Positions 43,507 to 51,551 of a DNA stretch of 64,000 nt are shown in pieces. Below the pieces are notes generated by a model that saw only the letters and a program-made list of their open reading frames with translations, ran no database searches and was not told the DNA's origin. Every line of letters begins with the position of its first letter. The first letter of the stretch is position 1. The stretch covers positions 992,001-1,056,000 of the forward strand of contig NZ_UHIL01000002.1 of assembly GCF_900460535.1 (NCBI RefSeq), in the 5' to 3' direction. The position numbers and the translations under genes are program-made. Origin of the DNA: Vibrio parahaemolyticus (GTDB lineage: Bacteria > Pseudomonadota > Gammaproteobacteria > Enterobacterales > Vibrionaceae).

Positions 43507-45072
43507 TCACTCTTTGACGCTGACATCCACTTGGCGACCCAGAGCCGGAACGATAACGTCTTTCTTGGCTTTAAATTGGTCAATCAATACTTGGGTGACT
43601 GAATCGCCTTGCGATTCTAACGTGCCCTTTTCAAATACATGATAACCGTCACCCCCGCTCGCTGCGTAAGAGTAAGTGGCCACTTTGTATGATTGCGAGT
43701 CGTTCACTGGTTTGCCATTTACGTTCAGGCTGAGCAGGCGTTTACCTTGCGGTTTTGCGTTGTCGTAGTGCGCTTCAATACCGGAGAATTGTGCCAGACC
43801 GTAAGGCAAGGTGTAGCTGTACTCCAACAGTTCTTTCAACTGTACACCGTTGAGTTTTACGACGGAAAGTTTATCTGTGAATGGGAAAAGATCCATTACG
43901 TTTTCCATCGTTACTCGGCCTTTGTTGAGGTCAACGCGAATACTGCCCGAGCTGATCATACCCACATCCGCTTTAGCGGCTTCGCGCATCATATCTGCTA
44001 CTAAATTACCTACGTTGGATTCGCGATAATAACGTCGGTACGCCGTGTCATTAATGGTCGCCAACTGCTGACCAAGCTCTGGGTATTGTTTGCGAGCGTT
44101 GGCGATAAGATCGCTGGTTTTCTTGTCGCGTTCAAGTTTGTCTGACTCGACAGGGATCAGTTTTCCGTCTAGCAGTTTTACGTCGTGCTTTTCGGTGTCT
44201 ACGGCAAATTTAGTGTAACCCAAGTATTTACCTTGGCCGAAAGTGAGGCCGATAACTGTGCCCGTTTTTGGATGCACGACAGGCTTCCATAAGCCATGGT
44301 CAGAGTGGCCGCCAAAAATCACATCGACCCCTTTTAGCTTGCCTGCCATGTCGTAATCTTCATCAAAGCCGCGTTGCACTTCGGGATCGGCTTCTTTGTC
44401 GGTTTGCATTGGTGCCGTTTTATTTTGGTGTGTGAGCACGACAACCATGTCCACTTCGTCGCGGATCTTATCAACCCAGAACTGAGTGGTTTTGATTGGA
44501 TCGTCGATAGTCAAACCTTTGCGATTACCTTTCCACATAGTGTTGTAGAAGGCATCAACGCCCATTACCCCAATTACACCGACACGAATGCCATCGCGTT
44601 CAACAATGGTATATGGCGAAGCAAAAGGCGCATTGTTTTGCTCAAACTTGATGTTGGCATTGAGCACGGGGTAGGCGGCTCTTGGCATGTTCTCTTTCAA
44701 GGTTTGCCAGCCGTATTCAAATTCGTGGTTACCGAGCGTTATCGCGTCGTAGCCCATCGCGCTGTACAAATCGAAAGAGAGCTTGCCTTGCGTTTTTTTC
44801 GCGAGTGACCCAGTGAAAATGTCCCCCGCATCGAACAAGAAACTGGTCTCCTCTTGCGCGCGGGTTTGTTTGATCAGTGTGGCAAGGTAAGGAATACCGC
44901 CAATGCGGCTAATGTCTGGATTCCAAAATGCGTCAACGGGCTCATAAACGCTTTCAATGTCGTTGGTGTGCAGCAACGTGACGTTGCGAATTTCCGCAAA
45001 GGAAGAAAATGACACGCCGATAGAGAACGCCGCTAACGCATACAGCAACGGCTTTTTAGAAAATGTCTTCAT
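43507..45072 (-). CDS. Periplasmic 5'-nucleotidase/metallophosphatase (UshA-like)
   Basis: 521 residues with a signal peptide cleaved near SFA-EIRN. The metallophosphatase domain shows LLHTNDIE (D38), FDAGDIF (D84), GNHEFEYG (N115, H116) and GGHSDHG. The usual His after TND (HTNDxH) is replaced, reading TNDIES. The C-terminal 5'-nucleotidase domain follows (YSYAASGGDGYHVF near residue 475). It would hydrolyse nucleotides in the periplasm so that nucleosides and phosphate can be taken up. Confidence 0.85.
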   Translation of the reverse strand: MKTFSKKPLLYALAAFSIGVSFSSFAEIRNVTLLHTNDIESVYEPVDAFWNPDISRIGGIPYLATLIKQTRAQEETSFLFDAGDIFTGSLAKKTQGKLSFDLYSAMGYDAITLGNHEFEYGWQTLKENMPRAAYPVLNANIKFEQNNAPFASPYTIVERDGIRVGVIGVMGVDAFYNTMWKGNRKGLTIDDPIKTTQFWVDKIRDEVDMVVVLTHQNKTAPMQTDKEADPEVQRGFDEDYDMAGKLKGVDVIFGGHSDHGLWKPVVHPKTGTVIGLTFGQGKYLGYTKFAVDTEKHDVKLLDGKLIPVESDKLERDKKTSDLIANARKQYPELGQQLATINDTAYRRYYRESNVGNLVADMMREAAKADVGMISSGSIRVDLNKGRVTMENVMDLFPFTDKLSVVKLNGVQLKELLEYSYTLPYGLAQFSGIEAHYDNAKPQGKRLLSLNVNGKPVNDSQSYKVATYSYAASGGDGYHVFEKGTLESQGDSVTQVLIDQFKAKKDVIVPALGRQVDVSVKE

Positions 45073-45350
45073 AGTTGATCCGGTAAAAGTTGAGTAAGAA
45101 GTAAGGTTTCGCGAAACAGAGCAACTTTAAAAAAGCACGTAACTCAGGCGATTGAATTGGATCACATAAATTCATGTCAGTAATCGCTAATTGACGCGGA
45201 ATATCATTTTGAGTGGGCGTTGAGTGCACAGAAATAACAACGCAGTTGGGTGAAAATTAGCCGATATGAGATAGTGGACATATTGATGTGCACTAGTGAA
45301 AACTCGCATAAAACAACAAAATTTCAGTTGGACGAACTCAAGGAAGAACG

Positions 45351-46421
45351 ATGAAAAACAACGCATTTAATGCACTTTTGGGGACAGAGTTACCGGTTAT
45401 TCAAGCCCCAATGGCTGGCGTGCAAGATAGCCAAATGGCCATTGCTGTGAGTAATGTTGGCGGGCTTGGCTCGTTACCTTGTGGAATGCTGAATAAAGAC
45501 GCCATCGTTAAAGAACTCCAACTTATTCAACAGGCGACCAATCGACCGTTCAACCTCAACTTCTTTTGCCATGAAATGCCGAAATACGACGCTAACAAGC
45601 ACGAAGAGTGGCAAAAAACGCTGCAACCGTATTTTGCTGAAGTTGGTGCAACCGTACAGGCTCAGCCAAACGCTCCGACAAGGATGCCTTTCAATCATGA
45701 TATTGCTGACGCGATTGAACCATTTGCACCGCCAGTGATCAGTTTCCACTTTGGTTTGCCTGCCGATGACTTGTTAGCGCGAATTAGAGGCTGGGGAGGG
45801 AAGATCCTTTCGACAGCGACCACTGTGGATGAAGCACTGTGGTTGGAAGCAAAAGGCGTTGACGGCATTATTGCTCAAGGCTTGGAGGCTGGTGGACACC
45901 GAGGCATGTTTTTATCGGATGATTTATCTGCTCAATTAGGCTTGATGGCGTTGTTATCGCAAATCGTCAAGCGCGTGAATTTACCTGTTATTGCAGCAGG
46001 AGGAATTGCCGATAGAAACGGTGTACAAGCCGCGCTGAAGTTAGGAGCAAGTGCCGTGCAGGTTGGCAGCGCCTATTTGTTGTGTGATGAGGCAAAAACC
46101 TCGTCTTTACATCGATATGCGATTGCCAGTGAGCGCGCGCAGCATACGGCGGTGACCAATGTTTTCTCGGGCAGACCAGCACGAGGCATTGTGAATCGCG
46201 CGATGTCGGAGCTAGGCTACATCTGTGAGTCTGCGCCGAAATTCCCATATGCTTCCATTGAAATGACTCAGTTAAGAGCGCTTATGGAGAAGCAAAACCG
46301 AGATGAATTTACGCCGTTGTGGTGCGGACAAAATTCGTCGGGTTGCAAAGAAGTTTCGGCAGCAGAAATGACACTGTCATTAGTGGAAGGGATTGATTTG
46401 AGCTTATGTTCCTCAGACTGA
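45351..46421 (+). CDS. Nitronate monooxygenase (2-nitropropane dioxygenase family)
   Basis: 356 residues. TIM-barrel flavoprotein features: PVIQAPMAGVQDSQMAIAVS with GGLGSLPCGML at the N-terminus, VDGIIAQGLEAGGHRGMF (with the active-site-region His) and PVIAAGGIADRNGVQAALKL plus GASAVQVGSAYLLCDEA for FMN phosphate. It oxidises propionate-3-nitronate or related nitroalkanes with FMN. AAGGAAG lies before the ATG. Convergent with the GH92 block. Confidence 0.88.
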   Translation: MKNNAFNALLGTELPVIQAPMAGVQDSQMAIAVSNVGGLGSLPCGMLNKDAIVKELQLIQQATNRPFNLNFFCHEMPKYDANKHEEWQKTLQPYFAEVGATVQAQPNAPTRMPFNHDIADAIEPFAPPVISFHFGLPADDLLARIRGWGGKILSTATTVDEALWLEAKGVDGIIAQGLEAGGHRGMFLSDDLSAQLGLMALLSQIVKRVNLPVIAAGGIADRNGVQAALKLGASAVQVGSAYLLCDEAKTSSLHRYAIASERAQHTAVTNVFSGRPARGIVNRAMSELGYICESAPKFPYASIEMTQLRALMEKQNRDEFTPLWCGQNSSGCKEVSAAEMTLSLVEGIDLSLCSSD

Positions 46422-46437
46422 TTTGGCCTGAGGAACA
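46407..46437. terminator. Hairpin at the convergent end of the GH92 block
   Basis: TGTTCCTCAG pairs with CTGAGGAACA (10 bp, 11-base loop) across the nitronate monooxygenase stop codon. T-tracts are weak on both strands, so termination is probable but not certain. Confidence 0.55.
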
Positions 46438-46452
46438 CATTTCAAGTGAAGG

Positions 46453-48933
46453 TTATTGAGGCGCTTTCATCGCTTCTGATTGATCGCCCGTCATCACGAA
46501 GTGCAACTCACCACCCGGTTTGAACTCGGAATGGTCGAAGAAGAAACCGTTATCCAAAGCTTTGCCATTGATGGTGACAGACTTGATGTACATGTTGTCA
46601 TCGGCGTTGTTCTCTGTGGTGATGGTGAACGTGCCGCCTTTCACCGGAATCACCGCTTTGTCGAATAGTGGACGACCCACAGTGTAAATAGGTTCTGCTG
46701 CGTTCACTTGGTAGAAGCCTAATGCAGACATCACATACCAAGCGGACATTGCGCCCACGTCTTCGTTACCAATGACGCCTTCTGGCGCAGCGAAATACAT
46801 GTCATCCAGAATGTGGTCGACGACTTGTTGTGTCTTCCAAGGTTCTGCGGTCCAGTTGAATAGGTAAGGAATGTGGTGCGAAGGTTCGTTACCAAACGCA
46901 ACTTGACCAATCAAACCAGACATATCCGGTGTTTCTGTACCTTGGCTTTCTGCGGTGAAGGTTGCTTCTAGGTTCTTCTGGAACTCAGCATCGCCACCCA
47001 TAATGGTCTTCAAGCCTGCGATGTCATGCGGTACAAACCAAGTCCACTGCCACGCGTTACCTTCGGTGTAGTTGCCTGTCTCGTGTTCCGTACCGTATGG
47101 GTCGAATGGCGTCATGAAGGTTTCATCAATCATCACTGGGCGCATAAAGCCCGTCACGCCATGTTCTGCGTATTCCGTTGGGTTGTAATCGAAGTACTTC
47201 TTGTAGCCTTTCGAGCGTTCAAGGTATTGCTCTTCCGCTTGAGTATCACCGGCTGCTTTGGCGATTTGCGCGATAGCCCAATCGTAGAACGCGTTTTCTA
47301 GACCGTAAGAAACAGACTCAACCGTGTAGTCTTCAAATACTGGCTCACCATCGACACGTTGGATAGCTGGCGTGAAGCCGTTTTTCTCAATGTAATCGAT
47401 GTGCTTGGTTAAAGTGCGATCCAAGACGCCTTGATCCCAATCGGCTTGCAGTGCTGGGTAGTTCTCATAAGTTGAAGAGTCGATCGCGGCTTTCAGCGCC
47501 AGCTCTTTCTCTTGCTGAGTAAACTCTTCTGGGAATTTGGTGATCGCATCCGCAATCACTGCTACCGCTGGATAGCCAACCATGGTGCCTGTCTCGTCAC
47601 CTAAGTGTTCCCATTTCGGCAGCAAGCCGCTTTCAGTGTACTTCTGAACTAGGTTCTTCGCGTATTGCACCGCGCGGGTTGGCTCAGTGATGGTTTTTAG
47701 TGGGTGTAATGCACGTTGGGTATCCCATAGAGAGTAAACCGAGAAGTTTGGTTGCTCTTCTGTTGCTTGACCGTAAGCGATGGAATATTCCCCTTCGCCT
47801 TCACGAATCGAGCCTTTGCCCATGCCTCGGAATCTACCATCCACGTCTTGATGCACCATAGGCGCAATTTTGGTGTGGTAAAGCGCAGTGTAGAAGATCT
47901 CTTTCTGATCTTCTGTGCCCCCTTCAATTGAGAAGTTGAGTGCTTTTGCCCATTTCTCGCGTGCGTTGTTACGCGCAGTATCGAAAGAGACATTCGCTTC
48001 GGCATCGTGGTTGTTTTCTGCACCTTGTGGGTCAACCGCAGATAACGCCACTTGCGCATTCAACTCTTGTGAGCCTTCATCTTCAAATTCGATGTAGGCA
48101 GTGACGTCCGCTTTGACACGCTTAACTGGATTACCTTGGTCATCGTAAATCAATTCAGAAACGTGCTCTGCCGTTAGGCCGTCAATAGGCTCACCATTGG
48201 CAAGGATGTAAACGTTTTTGATCTTCTTATCGAAAGTCGCATAGAAGAAGATTTTTTGGTTTTTCGCCCAACCAGAGAAGTGCGCTGCATCGCGCTCGCC
48301 CGTGATGGTATGACCGTCTTCGCTCACCGTCAGTTTGTTGCGCAGAGAGGTCGAACCCCAATCACTGTTAAGGATGGAGTTGAGGTCTATCTTCAGACGT
48401 TGTGGTTGACCTTGTGGGTAGGTGTAGCGGTGGAAGCCGACACGTTCAGACGCTGTAAGCTCAGCTTTGATACCGTTCTCAGCAATCTTCACCGAGTAGT
48501 AACCCGCTTCTGCCACTTCTGAGGTTTTGTCCATCTTGACTGAAATCGCTTCGCGGTAGTCGTCGCTGTCTTCGATGTATTTAGCTTTATCTTCGGTAAA
48601 CGGCAGGAACAGAATGTCACCTAAGCCGCCCATACCCGTGCCAGATAGGTGAGTGTGGGAGAAGCCAAACAGGGTCTTTTTATCGAAGTGGTAACCTGAT
48701 GAAGAGTGCCAGCCGATCAGCTCGGTATCTGGAGAAAGTTGCACCATGCCTTCTGGCACAACAGGACCCGGGAAGGTGTGTCCGTTAAAGCCTGTCCCAA
48801 TGAATGGGTCGACGTATTTTAGGTTGGAAGTATCGACGCTTGGTGAGGTGTTATCGTCGTTATCGTTGCAGCCAGCCAAACCAATAACACTTGCAATCAC
48901 TGCGGTGGCGATAGCGGTTTTCGTAAAGTTCAT
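46453..48933 (-). CDS. GH92 alpha-mannosidase lipoprotein, paralogue 1
   Basis: 826 residues. Lipobox LAGC with Cys22, no Asp at +2, so outer-membrane sorting is expected; then an Asp/Asn-rich tether. GH92 landmarks in order: GTGFNGHTFPGPVVPEGMVQ with LSPDT, FGFSHTHLSGTG, EGNAWQWTWFVPHD, GNEPSHHIPYLF (Glu as candidate catalytic acid) and IGNEDVGAMSAWYVMSALGF (Asp as candidate base). GH92 enzymes are calcium-dependent inverting exo-alpha-mannosidases. Last gene of the minus-strand array; AAGGAA lies before the ATG. Closest in motif pattern to paralogues 2 and 4. Confidence 0.92.
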   Translation of the reverse strand: MNFTKTAIATAVIASVIGLAGCNDNDDNTSPSVDTSNLKYVDPFIGTGFNGHTFPGPVVPEGMVQLSPDTELIGWHSSSGYHFDKKTLFGFSHTHLSGTGMGGLGDILFLPFTEDKAKYIEDSDDYREAISVKMDKTSEVAEAGYYSVKIAENGIKAELTASERVGFHRYTYPQGQPQRLKIDLNSILNSDWGSTSLRNKLTVSEDGHTITGERDAAHFSGWAKNQKIFFYATFDKKIKNVYILANGEPIDGLTAEHVSELIYDDQGNPVKRVKADVTAYIEFEDEGSQELNAQVALSAVDPQGAENNHDAEANVSFDTARNNAREKWAKALNFSIEGGTEDQKEIFYTALYHTKIAPMVHQDVDGRFRGMGKGSIREGEGEYSIAYGQATEEQPNFSVYSLWDTQRALHPLKTITEPTRAVQYAKNLVQKYTESGLLPKWEHLGDETGTMVGYPAVAVIADAITKFPEEFTQQEKELALKAAIDSSTYENYPALQADWDQGVLDRTLTKHIDYIEKNGFTPAIQRVDGEPVFEDYTVESVSYGLENAFYDWAIAQIAKAAGDTQAEEQYLERSKGYKKYFDYNPTEYAEHGVTGFMRPVMIDETFMTPFDPYGTEHETGNYTEGNAWQWTWFVPHDIAGLKTIMGGDAEFQKNLEATFTAESQGTETPDMSGLIGQVAFGNEPSHHIPYLFNWTAEPWKTQQVVDHILDDMYFAAPEGVIGNEDVGAMSAWYVMSALGFYQVNAAEPIYTVGRPLFDKAVIPVKGGTFTITTENNADDNMYIKSVTINGKALDNGFFFDHSEFKPGGELHFVMTGDQSEAMKAPQ

Positions 48934-48948
48934 AATCTTGATTCCTTA

Positions 48949-48973
48949 GGCAGGAAGCGCGTCACTTCCTGCC
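48949..48973 (-). other. Intercistronic hairpin between GH92 genes 2 and 1
   Basis: GGCAGGAAG / CTTCCTGCC, 9-bp perfect stem with a 7-base loop, close upstream of the paralogue 1 ribosome binding site and without a T tract. Confidence 0.65.
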
Positions 48974-49022
48974 ACTGAGTTAATCTATCTGCTTATTCTT
49001 TAAACACGAATTACATAAAACG

Positions 49023-51479
49023 TTACTGAGCTTGAAGCGCTTCTTGCTTGTCACCGGTCATGACGAAGTGAAGCTCGCCGCCCGCTTTGATTTCGCTGTG
49101 CTTGAAGGTGAAGTTGGCATCCAGCGGTTTGCCGTTGATGGTTACGGACTTCACGTACTTGTTGTGTGGGCTGTTGTTGTCTGCGATGACGTTGAACTCG
49201 CCGCCTTCCACTGGAATGGTGATTTCATCAAACATAGGGCGACCGATGGTGTAGACCGGATCCGCAGGCGTCACTTGGTAGAAGCCCATTGCCGACATCA
49301 AGTACCAAGAGCTCATCTGACCCACGTCTTCGTTACCAATCAAGCCGGTTGGCTCGCTGGTGTACATCTCTGACATGATGCGGTCTAGGTACTCTTGTGC
49401 TTTCCATGGCTCATCCGTTAGTGCGTATAGGTAAGGAATGTGGTGCGATGGTTCGTTACCGTGCATGTACTGGCCGATGTAACCCGTTAGGTCTGGCAGC
49501 TCTTCACCTGTGTTTGAAGAACGCGCATTGAATAGCTCGTCCAAGTCTTCACGGAAGGCTTTCTCTGGCGTGGTGTCTTTGCCTTGAGCCAAGTCTGCTT
49601 GGTAGATTTCTTGTTTCAGACGGTTGAAATCGTGCATTGGTTGGAACTTCCATTGCCACGCGTTCCCTTCGGTGTAGGCAAACTCGTCCACATAGTAAGG
49701 GTCGAATGGTAGCAGTGGGCATTTTTCTTTCATCACACCTGAGCCTTCAGGCCATTCAACCATTTCACACTCATCCAAACGCTCTTCATCAATCGGTTGG
49801 TTGAACTCCAAAGGCGGTTTGTTTGGTGATGAGCTTAGCGGGTGGTTTTTCGGACGTAAGAAGCCCGTCTCTGCATCCCAATGGTTAAGCCAGTTGTCGG
49901 CACGAGTCATAAATTCTTCTTGCAGTTTTACATCGCCAGCCATGCGCGCGATTTCTGCCATTGCCCAGTCGCCATATGCAAACTCAAGCGTGTAAGATGC
50001 ACTGTTCCAGTAGCCGTGATGAACAAAGCCGTTTTCTTCGTACACCTTCACTTGCACAACGTTTGCTGCGCCGATGTTGTTGTCTTCCGTCCAATCTGGG
50101 AATTCAGACGCCTCGTGGTAACGCACCGTAAACTCAGCCGCTTCTTTGGCTAGTTGTGGGTCGATGTCTAAGCCTTTCGCCATCGCGTCAGCAATGATAG
50201 AAACCGCAGGGAAACCGATCATAGTGCCCGTGTAATGGCTGTGCAGTTCCCATTTCGGCAAGATGCCACCGTCTTCGTATTTACGAATCAGGTCGTTGGC
50301 AAACTCTTCGGCACGTTCTGGGTCGATAATGGTTTTCAGTGGGTGCGCTGCACGGAAAGTATCCCACATGGAGTACACAGAGTAGTTTGGTGTGTCGCCC
50401 GCGTCTTTTTGAATGCGAGTACGCATCGCAGGGTATTGACCGTCGACATCTTGGAAAATCATTGGCGCGATAGAAGCGTGGTAAAGCGCGGTGTAGAAGA
50501 TCTCTTTCTGATCTTCCGTGCCGCCAGATACCATCATGCGGCTAAGCTCTTGGTGCCATGCGTCGTTGGCTTGAGCGCGCGCAGTATCAAATGACACGTC
50601 TTTCGCTTCTGCCTCTAGGTTCTTCTCTGCACCTTCTGTGCCTGTTGGTGACAAGCCTACTTGGATTTCTAGCGGTGTTGATGATGGTGCGAATTCTAGG
50701 TAAGCGATGGTTTTAACTGCGTCGATGTTGTCGTTGTTTACATCGATTTCCGTTTCTGCGCCATCAACTAGAGCAATAGCTTTGACGATAGGTTGGTTGA
50801 AGGTGGCGTAGAAGTACACATGTTGGTTGTTCGCCCAACCGTTCGAGCTACGTAAACCGCGGATGGTGTAAGCGTCGATGAACTCTAAATCACCCTTCAT
50901 GGTGCGGTTGTTGAAGTGACCTTTGTTGAGGGTGTGGTCTAAATCGAACTTGATGTGTGGCGTGGTGCCTTCTTTGAAGGTGTAGCGGTGGAAACCAACA
51001 CGTTGCGTGGTAGTTAGCTCGGCTTTGATTTCGCCTTTGTTCAGTTCAACCGCGTAGTAGCCCGCTTCTGCGGTTTCGTTGTCTTTATCGAAGGTGTTGA
51101 AAACGGCGTTTTCTTTCTTGGTGAAAGGCAGAACTAAGATATCACCAAGGTCGGTAATGCCTGTGCCAGAAAGGTGAGTGTGGGAGAAGCCATACACTGG
51201 GATTTCAGTCAGCTTGCCGTGGTCGAAGTAACCGGCGGCAGAGCCCCAGCCTTCCATTTCGGTATCAGGAGATAGTTGTACCAAACCGTAAGGCACAACC
51301 GCCCCCGGGAAGGTGTGACCGTCTGCGCCCGTACCAATCAATGGGTTGACGTATTGGGTCAGAGTGGTGTCGAGGGATGGTGTACCAGAGTTGCTGTTGT
51401 CGTCATCACTGTTACAGCCAGCAAGACCAAACATGGCAGCGAGTATAGCGGTAGAGATAAGGGTTCTTTTTAGTTTCAT
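49023..51479 (-). CDS. GH92 alpha-mannosidase lipoprotein, paralogue 2
   Basis: 818 residues. Lipobox LAGC, Cys22, followed by a Ser/Asp-rich tether. Motifs: GADGHTFPGAVVPYGLVQLS, VYGFSHTHLSGTGITDLGDI, EGNAWQWKFQPMHD, GNEPSHHIPYLYALTDEPWK and LIGNEDVGQMSSWYLMSAMG. The first lines of its gene are almost identical to those of paralogue 3 (MKLKRTL and the DNA around it), a sign of recent duplication or exchange of the 5' end. An acidic insertion with CEMVEWPEGSGVMKEKCPLL (two Cys) lies before the EGNAWQW motif. Predicted exo-alpha-mannosidase, linkage unknown. Confidence 0.92.
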   Translation of the reverse strand: MKLKRTLISTAILAAMFGLAGCNSDDDNSNSGTPSLDTTLTQYVNPLIGTGADGHTFPGAVVPYGLVQLSPDTEMEGWGSAAGYFDHGKLTEIPVYGFSHTHLSGTGITDLGDILVLPFTKKENAVFNTFDKDNETAEAGYYAVELNKGEIKAELTTTQRVGFHRYTFKEGTTPHIKFDLDHTLNKGHFNNRTMKGDLEFIDAYTIRGLRSSNGWANNQHVYFYATFNQPIVKAIALVDGAETEIDVNNDNIDAVKTIAYLEFAPSSTPLEIQVGLSPTGTEGAEKNLEAEAKDVSFDTARAQANDAWHQELSRMMVSGGTEDQKEIFYTALYHASIAPMIFQDVDGQYPAMRTRIQKDAGDTPNYSVYSMWDTFRAAHPLKTIIDPERAEEFANDLIRKYEDGGILPKWELHSHYTGTMIGFPAVSIIADAMAKGLDIDPQLAKEAAEFTVRYHEASEFPDWTEDNNIGAANVVQVKVYEENGFVHHGYWNSASYTLEFAYGDWAMAEIARMAGDVKLQEEFMTRADNWLNHWDAETGFLRPKNHPLSSSPNKPPLEFNQPIDEERLDECEMVEWPEGSGVMKEKCPLLPFDPYYVDEFAYTEGNAWQWKFQPMHDFNRLKQEIYQADLAQGKDTTPEKAFREDLDELFNARSSNTGEELPDLTGYIGQYMHGNEPSHHIPYLYALTDEPWKAQEYLDRIMSEMYTSEPTGLIGNEDVGQMSSWYLMSAMGFYQVTPADPVYTIGRPMFDEITIPVEGGEFNVIADNNSPHNKYVKSVTINGKPLDANFTFKHSEIKAGGELHFVMTGDKQEALQAQ

Positions 51480-51509
51480 GTTTATGGTTCCACTGAAGTG
51501 AAGTTTTTT

Positions 51510-51528
51510 AGGGGGCTAGATGCCCCCT
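51510..51528 (-). other. Intercistronic hairpin between GH92 genes 3 and 2
   Basis: AGGGGGC / GCCCCCT, 7-bp G+C stem with a 5-base loop. On the transcribed strand it is followed by A residues, so it is not an ordinary terminator. Confidence 0.65.
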
Positions 51529-51551
51529 TTCGTTATTTGAATGGGTGTCAG

